From Buddleja alternifolia (lineage: Eukaryota > Streptophyta > Magnoliopsida > Lamiales > Scrophulariaceae), in NCBI GenBank assembly GCA_019426215.1, contig CM033405.1, positions 10,083,001 to 10,147,000 on the forward strand: a DNA stretch of 64,000 bases, read 5' to 3'. Below the pieces are notes generated by a model. That model was not told where the DNA came from. It saw only the letters and a list, made by a program, of their open reading frames with translations, and searched no databases. Below, one piece after another: positions 37,842 to 48,371 of the stretch. How positions within the stretch are numbered: the first letter of the stretch is position 1; each line of letters opens with the position of its first letter. The position numbers and the translations under genes were made by a program.

Positions 37842-38490
37842 ATAAATTTATATTTCTAAGGATTTCACTAATTAGATCTTCCTGAGTTTTAGGTTTCGGA
37901 ATTTCCGTTGCCTTACCCTTCTGATGTAGAAGAGGCACTTTTCCTAACGCATCACTAATTTGTTCCTTTTTTGTTTGAACGTACCCGAGATAACTTGTTT
38001 TTCTTTTAGATCTAGAACTATAGTCTTTAGATCCGTTATAAATCTATTTAGATCTGGAAGAATCTCGATATTTTCTCAAGTTTTTGATTTTCATAGGTAG
38101 ATATTCTATCCTATGTTCATAATCTTGAACTGATTTTTGGATTTCTCTAAGGTCTTTTGAGAGATTAGAGGTATCCGGTTCATTCTCTTTTCAATTATTA
38201 TTCATAATAATATTAAATAAGAGATTTACCTTTATCTGGTTTTCCTAACCATTTGCATTGGATCTCTGTGAGTTGTAAATTACTCAGATGTTGCCTTGAA
38301 ATTTATCATTCAGAGCTAATTTCCTTTGATAGTATCTTAACTCCGCTTGATGATCCGTTATAGGTTCCTTACTTTTAGCGAATTCTTTTTTGATTTCTGA
38401 TGAAATCTTCTTAATTCTTCAGACAAATTTATTTATCCGCTTACTCCTTTGTGTTTCCAGAATTTGGAAATATTCCTTGTTTTTTTTCAT
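37842..38490 (-). pseudogene. Viral coiled-coil region upstream of the coat protein
   Basis: Between the primer site and the coat protein the minus strand has pieces of charged, helix-forming protein. An ATG at 38490 is followed by a Lys/Glu-rich stretch. Later segments include DLREIQKSVQDYEHRIEYL and a Lys/Pro-rich tail leading to the coat protein ATG. Stops and frame changes are frequent, so ORF limits cannot be set. It could be an N-terminal ORF or part of an ancestral polyprotein. No family is recognised. Confidence 0.45.
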
Positions 38491-38590
38491 AAATTGACCA
38501 ATTGCTCGATTCCATACTTGTTTAATTCTCCTCCGTTAGGGATAAAACAACTTATGTAACATAATTTAAATATTTCATTAATAAAACCTA

Positions 38591-38603
38591 GGCTCTGATA
38601 CTA
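38591..38603 (-). promoter_or_regulatory. Viral minus-strand primer site (Met-tRNA)
   Basis: On the minus strand TAGTATCAGAGCC differs at one base from the caulimovirid consensus TGGTATCAGAGCC, complementary to initiator Met-tRNA. By convention this marks the start of the viral genome, and here it lies at the 5' edge of the viral insertion. Confidence 0.75.
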
Positions 38604-38808
38604 TTTTGAAAGCGCCAGACCAGGGACACATCTTTTGTTAGATACGATACTAAAAGTGCAAAATACATAGAAGTTATGGGACTAAAAGTGCTTATTCAAT
38701 AAAATGTGGGATTAATAGTGCACACAGAGTTACATTGTGGGAACAAAAATGCAATTTCCTCCCAATACTATCTATAAGACCTAACTTATATAGGAAGCTA
38801 GCTTTTTC

Positions 38809-39730
38809 TGTAACTCAAGATATGCCTAAGAGGTGGGTGAATTAGGTTATTAAAACTTGTGCTTAAACGCACAGCAAAATTGATAAGTACCAAAGGGTAA
38901 AACTGAAAAAATACTTATATTGAAATAACGATTGCAACTTAAAAGTTCCAGAACAAGATTTAAATGGAGACTTAATACAAAACATAATAAAAAAGATAAG
39001 TGCTGAAAGATTTCAGACACCACAAATACTAACAACATAAAACACACGCGATTATGAAGAAGTAAGCTTAGCTCTATTATACCCTAAGAACAAAAGGGTG
39101 GAACCAAAAAGTTAATCCGCAACTACGACTCCAACTGGGAATTATGAGAGACTAGACTTAAAAACACTTCTTGATCACTCGTGTTTGTCACTCCGAATTT
39201 TAAGCACTAACTGGTACCGCTCCTTCCTCACTGGAACTTGGTGGAGAATGTACCCATGAATAAGAATAAATTGATATCAATAAGGTGCTGTAAAAGGCTT
39301 GTGGAATTCGTTGTTTTAATGAAGAAGAGAAGACACATATATACAAATGCAAGGAGAAACGGCTCCTTCCATGATTAGAGACTAACGACTTTTTCCATAT
39401 TAAGAGAGATATGATGAGATCATAGATGAATATGCACGACTGAAAATTAGGTAAGATATTAATTCATTGAACTTTCCTTAAGTGAAATCTGATGGATAGA
39501 GATGTGTTTAAGCCTTGATTAAAAGTATGTGAGAAATAAAATAAAGAAAGAAATAAACAATACACAAAGGAAAGATATGTGATAGATTTAATTATGTACT
39601 TCCCTTGTATAGCATCTAGATATTCCTGGAGAGATTTCATAATCTACATTAATATGTAAACTAATTAGTGGAGAGAATATAAGCTTGTCATCATCAAAAT
39701 TATTGGAGATTATAACCAAAAAGGTCAGCA
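38809..39730 (-). repeat. 3' LTR of the second copia element
   Basis: Pairs with 43610-44529. The adjoining polypurine tract (minus-strand catcaaaaagggagagat) marks its inner edge. Confidence 0.9.
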
Positions 39731-40085
39731 ATCTCTCCCTTTTTGATGATGACAAGTAATGAGATACCTCTATCGGATCAACATAATACTGATAGGAATA
39801 ATCTTACCAGAAGCTCCCCCTGAGTAGGTGATTCCTTCCCCTGTCTAAATAATAGCATAATATCATAGAGCACAAAGCATAAATGATAATAAAGGACTAT
39901 ATAATAAAGTACTATTTCTCTCCCCCTTCATCATCAAAAAACAGTTTATTGCAATAAACATAAAGACATCATGCGAGCACAAAACTAAGAAGTACCATAA
40001 AGAGTACCATTGGTACTTATGCGATCAGAATTGGAATATCCTAGGAGATCAAAATCGATAGATGCTGGATACTAGAGACCAAAAT

Positions 40086-40892
40086 TTATAGTGCCTTTAA
40101 GATATTTGTTTCATCTTTATCAAGATTGGTGGATGTGAACATGGGAGTAGAGAGAGGGTTACACTCATCCATCTGGAACTTCCGGTGACGATTCCTGATA
40201 TATTTCTCTTGAGATATGAAGGTCCATTCTTGGTCTACTTGTAATCCGAGAAAGAAGTTCAATTTTGCTATAAAGCTCATCTCGAATTCTTGTTGCATAT
40301 CATTTTCACCAAGTTTGTTCCTGAAAATCCATTTGGTGCCAATAATCGGATGATTTGTGATTCTTTTGACTAAGTTCCAGACTTAGTTCCTGTCAAACTG
40401 GGCAATATCCTTTTCCATGACTTTGGACCACGATTCATCATTATGAGCCTTTGCAACATTGCTTGGCTTGGTATAGGACAGGAACGCACAACTACCAACA
40501 TCCTTCTTTAAGCTAAACCTAGTGGTGATATCGACTGCTGGATTTCCCATAATAGTACTGGTAGAATGATGGAACGTATGCTTAAATTTTCTCTCTTTAG
40601 GAGCAGAAGAGTCATCGAGGTCTGAAGGTTGTATTTCTGTCTCATCAGAACTGGAACTTTCTCCCGTATTAAGATTCTCATTTGGAAGATCCAGGCTGTT
40701 TTGCTCAGATTCTGCTTGAGTGTTGTTTGAGAATTCTGGAATGTCTGCAGGTTCTGAGCTCAAAGTATCTTTGGCTAAAAGAGGTTTAGTTTCATGAAAC
40801 GTAACATCTATGGATTCTTTAATAATTCTTTTACGCTTGTTGACAACACGATAAAAATTACTCATATTTGAGTAACCTTCAAAAATCTTCAT
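40086..40892 (-). pseudogene. Residual copia RT of the second element
   Basis: 40892-40383 is the acidic linker and the RT start (WSKVMEKDIAQFDRN, then a GTKWIFRNK-type segment). It joins directly to 40298-40086 with FFLGLQVDQ and PLSTPM. Compared with the intact layout at 30674-30039, the fingers/palm region with DVKSAFLNG and YVDD, roughly 200 codons, is absent. Confidence 0.85.
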
Positions 40893-40927
40893 CAGCCTTA
40901 GAGTTTAATTTAGTGAGATGTTCCTTG

Positions 40928-41885
40928 TCATTTAGAATGAAGCATTTGCATCAGGAAATGTGAAAAAAAAATGTTCGGAACTTTATTGTACCAGGGTTCA
41001 TATGGGAGTTTTCTAATAAAAGCTCTTAAGAAGACTTGATTCGAAACATAACATGCAATATTAATTGCTTCTCCCCAAAACAAATTTGGTAACTCGTATT
41101 CGTGTAGCATCATTCTAGTCATCTCTTGTAAGACATGATTTTTCCTTTCAACAACCTCATTTTGTTGGGTAGTTTTTGGTGAAGAAAATTTGTGAATGTA
41201 ACCATTTTTATTACAAAAAGAAGTACAAATACTTTCTTTGAACTTAGTACCATGTTCAAAAGTGCCTCTTTCATTTTGTAAACGCTTGGTAAGAGAAATA
41301 AATTCATTGAAAGCTTCATTTTTATTAGACAAGCCAAATACTCACGTAAATCTAGTATAATCATCCACAATAACAAAAGCATACTTCTTACCAGCCCATA
41401 GGATCAAAAAGGTCGAGATGAAGAAGTTTCATGTTGGCAGGCTAAAATCTCCGATGCCAAGTCCCGTTTCCTTCATCTGCAACTACCAGACATTCTACTT
41501 TTTGTTTGGTAAGTTCATCAAGATTTATGCAGTAAATATTTCTATCTCGAGAGGCATTGAGTATCAATTCATTATTTTGCACAAAAGAGCAATGAGTTGG
41601 AAAGACTTTGACTGGATAACCCTTATTGCATAATTGACTTATGCTAAGAAAGTTATGTTTCAAACCCTCAACTAAACGAACTTCATCGATAATAGTGGAT
41701 CCATTCTTACCAATGGGTCTCTTACCAACAATGGTTTCTTTTGTATTATCTGTGAGTGAGACTTTACCACGAGTGAAAGTGCTGAGGGTGACAAATTTGG
41801 AGATGTCACTGGTCATATGCTTGGAACATCCACTGTCTAAGTACCATTTGTTCTTCTGGGCTTGGTTCCGAGGCGATTTCTGCAA
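40928..41885 (-). pseudogene. copia protease and integrase of the second element
   Basis: The protease site (KWYLDSGCSKHMT) begins the frame at 41885-41442, which continues with VEGLKHNFLSISQLCNKG and WHRRF. Integrase follows at 41382-40928 in two frames, with PKTTQQNEVVERKNHVLQEM (catalytic Glu) and WGEAINIACYVSNQ. The first two catalytic Asp regions are degraded, and part of the zinc-binding and core domains near 41400 appears lost. Confidence 0.82.
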
Positions 41886-43547
41886 TAATTAATTTTTTTG
41901 GGTACCCATTTATCTGTGGGTCCAGCAAAGTTAGCGTAGTTAACTTTTAGTACCCATATAAGTTTGGTACCAATATCCTTTTTTAAATAACACCTGTATG
42001 CAGCATGACCATTTCTACCGCATGTATGACAGACTTTATAAAAGGCAGTGTTCTTTCTTGTTTCAGCACGATGAACACAATAATGAGTGGTGTCATTTTT
42101 GGTTTCAGTACGATGAGCATGATCATGAGTAGTTTTTACAAATTTAGTGTTGGAACATGTTCTGGAAGTAGATGCATGACAAGTATGATTATGATGTATA
42201 TGTGGTGTGTGCATGACATCTTTTCTTTTGACTTGCTTTTTCAAATCAGAAACTTGTTTCCACACAGAAGTGTTTTCTTCAAATAGATACTCCTTTCCTT
42301 TCTCAAGGTAAAGTTTATATTTCATGAGATCATTAAATTTTTGTTCCAATTCCGCCTTTTCTAAAGAGAATGTTTTGAGTTGACTTTGAAGCAATTTATT
42401 CTTGTAAATCAAGTTTTCGATCTGATTATCATAATTTTTAACAATATCATATAAGTCAGAATTTCAGCGGTATCATCATCAAAATAATTTAAATCAGATT
42501 TCGATTCAATAGATACATGTTTGTTTACCATAAGACAATTGTCCTCATCATTACATGCATCTGATTCAGATTCATCCCAAGGTGTGGATAGAGCTCGTTG
42601 TCTGGAATTTTGATAATTGCTCTAGAACTTCCTCAGTCTAGGGCAGTCAGGTCTGATGTGACCAGGTTCAAAACATTCATGACATTTATAATATCATTTT
42701 TATGAGGATATCTTTGTTGGAAGTTAGATTTGGGATTTCGCTGGAACTTCCGGCTCTGTTGGAGAATTTTCATTCTTCTAATGATCATAACAAGTTCTTC
42801 ATTGAATTGTTCATCACTCATTTCTTCTGGATCAACAGGAATTTCTATTGAACTCGAAGAAAAGTTAAGTGACTTCTGGATCTTTGTTTCAGAACTTCCT
42901 TCTTTAGACATGAGAGGTAAGAGAACCAATGAGTTCTCCCATTGTCATGACATTCATGTCTTTTGCTTCGTGAATGGCAGTCACTTTAGGTGCCCATTCT
43001 CTTGGAAGAGATCTCAAAATTTTGCGATTTTGTTCATCTTATGGAATGATTTTTCCAAGACCGACCATGGGATTGATGATTTGCATGAATCGAGTGTACA
43101 TTTGACTGATCGTCTCATCTTGTTTCATTGGAACATTTCATATTGGTGAACGAGAAGAGCAATTCGTTCTTGTTTGACTTGACTGGTACCTTTATATGTG
43201 ACTTGTAGCATATCCCACATTTGTTTGACTGAGATACAAGTGTTTACTCAATTGTATTCATCCTTAGTCAGAGCACATGGCAAAATGTTTTTAGCGCTTG
43301 CATTCATTTGTAGAATCTTCTCATCACTGTTGTTAAAGTCATCCCAATCTTTTGGAACATTTTGTCCATCAAATTTTTTCATTGGAATTGTAGGTCCTTT
43401 CATGACTATTTTCCAAAGTTTGAAATCAATGGAAATAAAATACTCCTCCATCTAATTCTTCCAGGGGGCATAATTTGAACCGTCGAAAATTGGTGGACGG
43501 GAGTGAGATTGCCCCTCTGCATACATATCAAAAATGGAGGCGACCAT
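41886..43547 (-). pseudogene. copia gag of the second element
   Basis: The ATG at 43547 leads into a SIRE-like gag start (RPPIFDGSNYAPW). An in-frame stop near 43450 follows, then 43451-43248 and, after further breaks, 42929-42633 and 42412-41837. Two Cys-rich knuckles are visible: a degenerate one near 42660 and CHTCGRNGHAAYRC near 42020. A coiled-coil stretch (42412-42250) lies between them. Confidence 0.8.
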
Positions 43548-43594
43548 GTAGATCTTTTGACTCGAGTGGTTAAACCCTTATAAATAAGGCACCT

Positions 43595-43607
43595 GGCTCT
43601 GATGCCA
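43595..43607 (-). promoter_or_regulatory. Primer binding site of the second copia element
   Basis: TGGCATCAGAGCC on the minus strand just inside the 5' LTR, one base off the Met-tRNA consensus. Confidence 0.8.
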
Positions 43608-43609
43608 AA

Positions 43610-44529
43610 TTTAACTCAAGATATGCCTAAGAGGGGAGTGAATTAGGTTATTAAAACTTGTGCTTAAATGCATAGTGGAATCGATAAGTACCAAAGAGTA
43701 AAACTGAAAAATACTTATATATTGAAATAACGATTGGAACTTAAAAGTTCTAGAACAAGATCCAAATGGAGACTTAATACAAAACAAAATAAAAAAGATA
43801 ATTACTGAAAGATTTCAGACACCACAAATACTAACAAGACAAAACACACTTGATTACAAAGAAGTGAGCTTAGCTCTACTATACCATAAGAACAAAAGGG
43901 CGGAACCAAAAGGTTAATCCGCAACTACAATTCCATTTGGGAATTATGAGAGACTAGACTCAAAAACACTTCTTGATCACTCGTGTTTGTCACTCCGAAT
44001 TTCAAGCAGTAACTGGTACCGCTCCTTCCTCACTGGAACTTGGCAGAGAATGTACCTATGAACAAGAATAAATTGATATCAATAATGTGCTATAAAAGGC
44101 TTGTCGAATTCGTTATTTTAATGAAGAAGAGAAGACACATATATACAGATGCAAAGGGAAAACAACTCCTTCCATTATTAGAGACTAACGACTTTTTCCA
44201 TATTAAGAGAGATATAGATCATAGAAGAATATGCACTGCTGAAAATTAGGTAAGATATTAATTCATTGAACTTCCCTTAAGTGAAATCTGATGGAGAGAG
44301 ATGTGTTTAAGCCTTGATTAAAAGCATGTGAGAAATAAAATAAGGAAAGAAATAAACAATACACAAAGGAAAGATATGTGATGAATTTAATTGTGTACTT
44401 CCCTTGTATAGCATTCGGATATTGCTGGAGAGATTTCCTAATCTACATTAACATGTAAACTAGTTAGTGGAGAGAATATAAGCTTGTCATCATCAAAATT
44501 ATTTGAGATTATAACCAAAAAGGTCAACA
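43610..44529 (-). repeat. 5' LTR of the second copia element
   Basis: Pairs with 38809-39730. Its first base pair reads TT instead of TG, a likely point change. Confidence 0.9.
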
Positions 44530-44977
44530 ATATCAATACAAGAATACTAGTACAAGTAGGAGAATTAATTAATGCTAATTTGATAGGGATTAGATTAGAT
44601 GTCTTATATACCCCATCAAGCTCGTGGCAGTCGTCGGAAGACATTGCTTGTCTCGAAGATGTTCAAACGAGTGATTGGCAGCGACTTTGTGAAGTTGTCT
44701 GTCAATGGTTCATTAGTAAACATAAAACAAACGGTGAGGTCATTATTGGCGATCTTAGCCCGAACAAAATAATAATCAATTTCGACATGTGTTTTGTGCG
44801 AGCATGAAAAATATTATTTTTAGATAAAAATGTGACACCAATATTATCCCAGCATAAGACAAGTGGACTGGATAAATGAAGTCCCAACGCAGTCACATCT
44901 GAACAATTGGGTTTCGACCGACAACAAAATTTTAGACTTAGACGAGATAAGTGATGGAAGGATTCGGTAATCATCAA
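44530..44977 (-). pseudogene. Fragment of a different copia RNase H
   Basis: Broken frames on the minus strand spell the end of a copia pol: LCWDNIGVTFLSKNNIFHAR followed by TKH and, downstream in other frames, a degraded tail. It is not the continuation of the element at 38809-44529, whose LTR ends exactly where this fragment starts, and it resembles another copia lineage. The junction suggests the second element inserted into, or recombined with, an older copia copy. Confidence 0.65.
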
Positions 44978-46230
44978 CGTCTAGATTTTTGCGATGGCGT
45001 GGCTAGACATCTAATCTGGATTAATAGGTGTCTTGAAATAAGGTTGATGATTAATTGAAAACCTAATTAATTATTTGGCGTGGTAATTGATTTTAACAAA
45101 TTATTTTTGTCTTGCCACAATTGGGGTACCTATTGCTGGTATATTGGTGAATCTAAAGGGTCACACATTTACTTGATGAACAAAGCTAATTAGTGAATTT
45201 AATCCTTGACGAATTAAGTGTGTAATTGATTCTCGGTGAATTAATAAAATGGATAAATTAAGGGAATTTTATTAAAAATTCCCAGGCTCTAATTGGAGTT
45301 GTATTTGTGACCCCTCTAAAGCATTTTAGCATTCACTCCCCATTTCAAATTATTTATTTGTCCTAACTCTCTACCCACTTGAAATGACCAAAATTCCTTC
45401 ACGTTACTCCTTTTATCCTCCCATACAATTCCTCTCTCCTCCCACACAAACTTGATTAAATAGGCTTTTTGGGCAATCAAAGGTGTTCAATGGTGAAGCC
45501 GTCTTTCTCTCCACAATGAAAGACACAAATTGAGATCCATAGTCATATTTCAAATAAAAAAAATGATGCCCAAAATCTTTGAAAACACATTTCACAAACT
45601 AGATAAGCTCATTTGCAAACACATTATTTCAGGGCCCTTGAAATAATTGTTTTGAAACCCATTTCAGAAATAAGAAAATGCTGGCCAAATATTCTTGAAA
45701 ATACCTAGGTGCCATAACTGAAGTAGATGAAATCCATTTTGCAAGGTTAAAACTCAAACAAACAATTAGATCAAATGGTGGAGTAATAAAAAGATTATCA
45801 AAAAGCTAAAGAAATATAATATTCAAGGATTCATAAGTACAATGACTGAGTATTCATAAGCCATATACAAAGTATGTTTTAGTGCATAATAGAAGTATTT
45901 TCAATTGATAAATACAATATTTTATGTCGCTATACATGATGTACACCAAAAGCATTCTCAAATGTGAAAAATGCAGTATTTATGTCGCTACGTGATGTAC
46001 TTATTTTGCACATCTAAACTTTTCAAGCCATATTCTCTTACCTTTGGATTAAAGTTTTAGAAACCGATGATACCATGTATGCCTAACCTATCTTGGGTTG
46101 CACTTTGTTTATGTATATTTATCTTCTGCTAGGGGACCAGGGTTGATACTCCTTTGTGAAAAAAATTCAATCCCAACACCATTCACCCCCTTCCCCCCAC
46201 CCTTTAGATCTTTTTTTATCATCACCTAGG
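44978..46230. other. Intergenic DNA, no gene seen
   Basis: AT-rich sequence, perhaps including the remains of an LTR next to the copia fragment (44980-45300, repeated gaattaa words). A short direct repeat, 'atttatgtcgctac-tgatgtac', occurs at about 45923 and 45977. No credible exons. Confidence 0.4.
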
Positions 46231-46234
46231 AACT

Positions 46235-46605
46235 GGAAAAATTGAAATTTTGGTCTCATAACTTAGTCCATGTGTACTTTTGGTCCCAGTATTATTGACT
46301 TTAGCATTATACGTGACATAACTCCATAAACGCTTTTTTGGTCCCAAGATACGATTTCATCGTGTATTTGACGAAATTGGCATGTGCTCACGTGGGATCA
46401 CAAAAAATGTGCGTTTTTGATCTCATAACTCCCAAAAAGGTGAGTCACACATGCCAATTCCGTCAAATACATGATGCAATCGTATCTTGTAACCAAATAC
46501 GCATATTTTTTGGAATTATGGGACCTATAATGCTAAAATCAATAATATTGAGATCAAAAGCACACATAAATAAAGTTACGAGAACAAAATTGCAATTTTC
46601 CCACC
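46235..46605. mobile_element. Foldback element with ggtccca-type arms
   Basis: The left arm (gaaaaattgaaattttggtctcataa) and the right arm (ttacgagaacaaaattgcaattttcc) are inverted copies. A second inverted pair, acgatttcatcgtgtatttgacg, lies inside near 46350 and 46470. The outer sequence resembles the foldback elements at 14661, 15317 and 52649. No clear TSD. A long hairpin could form if transcribed. Confidence 0.6.
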
Positions 46606-46624
46606 AATAACCATTATTGGAAAA

Positions 46625-46880
46625 ATGGCAATTTAGTCTGTAAGAAACTAATAATAGGGATGTGACAAGTTTTGTCCTGTAACTGGTAATTTAAGGGCAT
46701 TAATTTTTTCAATTTAAGAATAAATTCCACCGAAAATTAAAGAAGTGACCAGGAAGTGCCATGCATGTGGTCACGTGACGATATCATTTGAGATTTTTCA
46801 ATTGTGGAGGTAAAATAGCATAACAAAAATATTATTCTCAACTAATTTGCTATTTTTTCTTACAGGACTAAAATTGCTTG
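46625..46880. mobile_element. Possible small foldback element
   Basis: gcaatttagtctgtaagaaa at about 46631 is mirrored by ttcttacaggactaaaattgc near 46858. The arms are short and impure and no TSD was found. Confidence 0.35.
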
Positions 46881-47619
46881 TTTACGGGCAAAATGTTTGC
46901 AAGTTTACTCCCGTAAATTATGATAAGTGACATTTTTGGTTCCATCATGATGATATTCCATTCAAATTGAAAAGGTCATGCGTCCAAAATGTGCAAATTT
47001 GTGGCTAATATTTCAGTTTTCAGTAAAATTTGTTCTATGTTTGCGAAAATTGAATAATTAGTGCCACACCTTAGAGGACGAACTTTGCAAATTTGCCCAC
47101 CACTATAAATCTTGTCTGCAAAACATAGAAAATTCCATTTTACAAAGAGAAATTATTGGTTATAAACTTATAATGTAAGTTTGGAAGGGGGAAAAGGTTG
47201 AAGAAATGATGTTCAAATGATTCTAGTAATGTTCTTATTATAAGAGGCTATTCTTGAGCAAATATAGGATCAAGACCAACTAGGCAATAATCAGATATCT
47301 CAATCATTAGTCCTTCTATTTATCAGCATAATCCTTTCTTTCTTCCGTATTATAACTTGTGGACAAAGTAATACACTTCATTTTAAGGTGAAAAACTAGA
47401 ATGTTTAGGCCCAGAAAACAACGGTATACCTTATACTCTAATAATTGCCTTCTCATGTCAAATTTTAGTGTATCTTTCACATTAATTTCCTCTTTTCGGG
47501 AAAAAGGTTTCAAATTTGTATCTTCTCCTCACCTCCTGAATTACTCTCAAATTGTGAAGACTTAAGTATATTTAGTAATGGCAGCATTTAGGTGAACATA
47601 CAATTGCTCATTAGTTCAT
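46881..47619. other. Intergenic DNA, no gene seen
   Basis: Non-coding, AT-rich. Short frames such as 47513-47316 (minus) lack family motifs. Confidence 0.4.
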
Positions 47620-47623
47620 GGTT

Positions 47624-48012
47624 CAAAGTCGCGGTATCGTTGATAATATCGGCAGGTATTATTTCATATTGATTGTTCATATCGGAATATTACCGGACGA
47701 TACAAAAGTTTTCATTAATTGGTACGTTGTAAAAGAAAATATAGCATTAGATATGTATAATTTTAAATATAATGTTATTGTCGAATCTAAACTTGTAACA
47801 GAAAATAGTATATTGATAATTATATATGATCATAACTTTTTAATGTATATGTAATAATACATTCATTAAATTATATCCCATAGCATATTTATAAAAAATA
47901 AATGAAAGTTTTATAATTGAAAATAATATTCGAGATGTCCGATAATATCCAATGCAGGGGCCATCCAAATACGTATCGGCCTATATTATCGGACATTGGC
48001 CGATACTTTGAG
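47624..48012. mobile_element. Possible MITE with gataatatcgg arms
   Basis: Left arm words tcaaagtcgcggtatc and gataatatcggcaggta recur in inverse orientation near 47975-48012 (gtatcggcctatattatcgg, then ggccgatactttga). Internal sequence is AT-rich. The target duplication is not evident. It lies about 360 bp beyond the stop codon of the beta-galactosidase gene. Confidence 0.4.
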
Positions 48013-48284
48013 ATCATAATATATTCAAGACCATGCACAAACAGAATTGGAGAATGTGTGCATAATTCCAAGAACAAAGTTAGTGACAAGGATGCTGCAT
48101 TGATCCGATGAGATCTTGTTGGCATATAGTTTCATTACATTCAACAGAAACAGATGCCAATCCACATTCTGTACATATATATGTATATATACATAATACA
48201 TTATTTTCAATTGCATTCAATATATGATTCTGACTGGAGAATGGTACGACTATACAATTCCATCCCCCTTATAATCAACGATTA

Positions 48285-48290
48285 TTTATT
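48285..48290 (-). terminator. Poly(A) signal of the beta-galactosidase gene
   Basis: AATAAA on the minus strand, 82 bp past the stop codon. Confidence 0.5.
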
Positions 48291-48371
48291 ACACTTGAAA
48301 GGTATCTATCAAGTGTTTCGGTATTGAGTAGCAAACCGAAAATAGAGTATAGCGCGCTTTTGCATATTTCA

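Larger units (their letters stand above)
15420..38640 (-). mobile_element. Endogenous pararetrovirus (Caulimoviridae), decayed, with two retrotransposon insertions
   Basis: On the minus strand the order is Met-tRNA primer site (38591-38603), coiled-coil region, coat protein (37841-36411), movement protein (22602-21528), protease-RT-RNase H (21491-19071), a downstream ORF (19084-17771) and a 35S-like core promoter with poly(A) signal (15783-15498). Removing the inserted solo LTR (15803-17630) and copia element (22671-36394) leaves about 7.5 kb, close to a whole caulimovirid genome. Coat protein ahead of movement protein resembles cavemoviruses and solendoviruses; petuviruses, badnaviruses and florendoviruses have the reverse. 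All frames carry stops or frameshifts, so this copy cannot encode intact proteins. The exact ends within the foldback element are approximate. Confidence 0.85.
15317..38761. mobile_element. Mutator-like foldback element split by the viral insertion
   Basis: The left arm starts at 15317 (GGCAAAATTGCATTTT, then ggtcccataa). The right arm ends at 38761 and on the minus strand reads GAGGAAATTGCATTTTTG, then ttcccaca. The outermost bases are flanked by a perfect 9-bp duplication, CCAATACTA, at 15308-15316 and 38762-38770. Both arms are about 100 bp, and the same 'colour' of terminus (aattgcatttt-ggtccca) occurs in the foldback elements at 14661 and 46235. Everything between about 15420 and 38640 appears to have been inserted into this small element. 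Finding the TSD 23 kb apart supports the reading, but the arms are diverged. Confidence 0.6.
38809..44529 (-). mobile_element. Second Ty1/copia element with an internal RT deletion, 5.7 kb
   Basis: LTRs of 922 bp (38809-39730, 3') and 920 bp (43610-44529, 5') share near-identical starts (taactcaagatatgcctaag) and ends (ccaaaaaggtcarca). A Met-tRNA-type primer site (43595-43607) and a polypurine tract (39731-39746) are present. The interior keeps gag, protease and integrase. Most of RT and all of RNase H are missing: the text runs from GTKWIFRNK straight to QQEFEMSFIAKLNFFLGLQV, so the YVDD catalytic segment is deleted. The outside bases (ttttc, atatc) do not make a convincing TSD. Copying would need enzymes from another element. 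Confidence 0.9.

Noticed and set aside
38804..44534. Target-site duplication for the second copia element
   Set aside because: The outer 5-mers ttttc and atatc agree at only three positions, so none is claimed.
46235..46605. MicroRNA precursor
   Set aside because: The hairpin is formed by the arms of a foldback transposon. Without small-RNA data there is no reason to prefer a miRNA.
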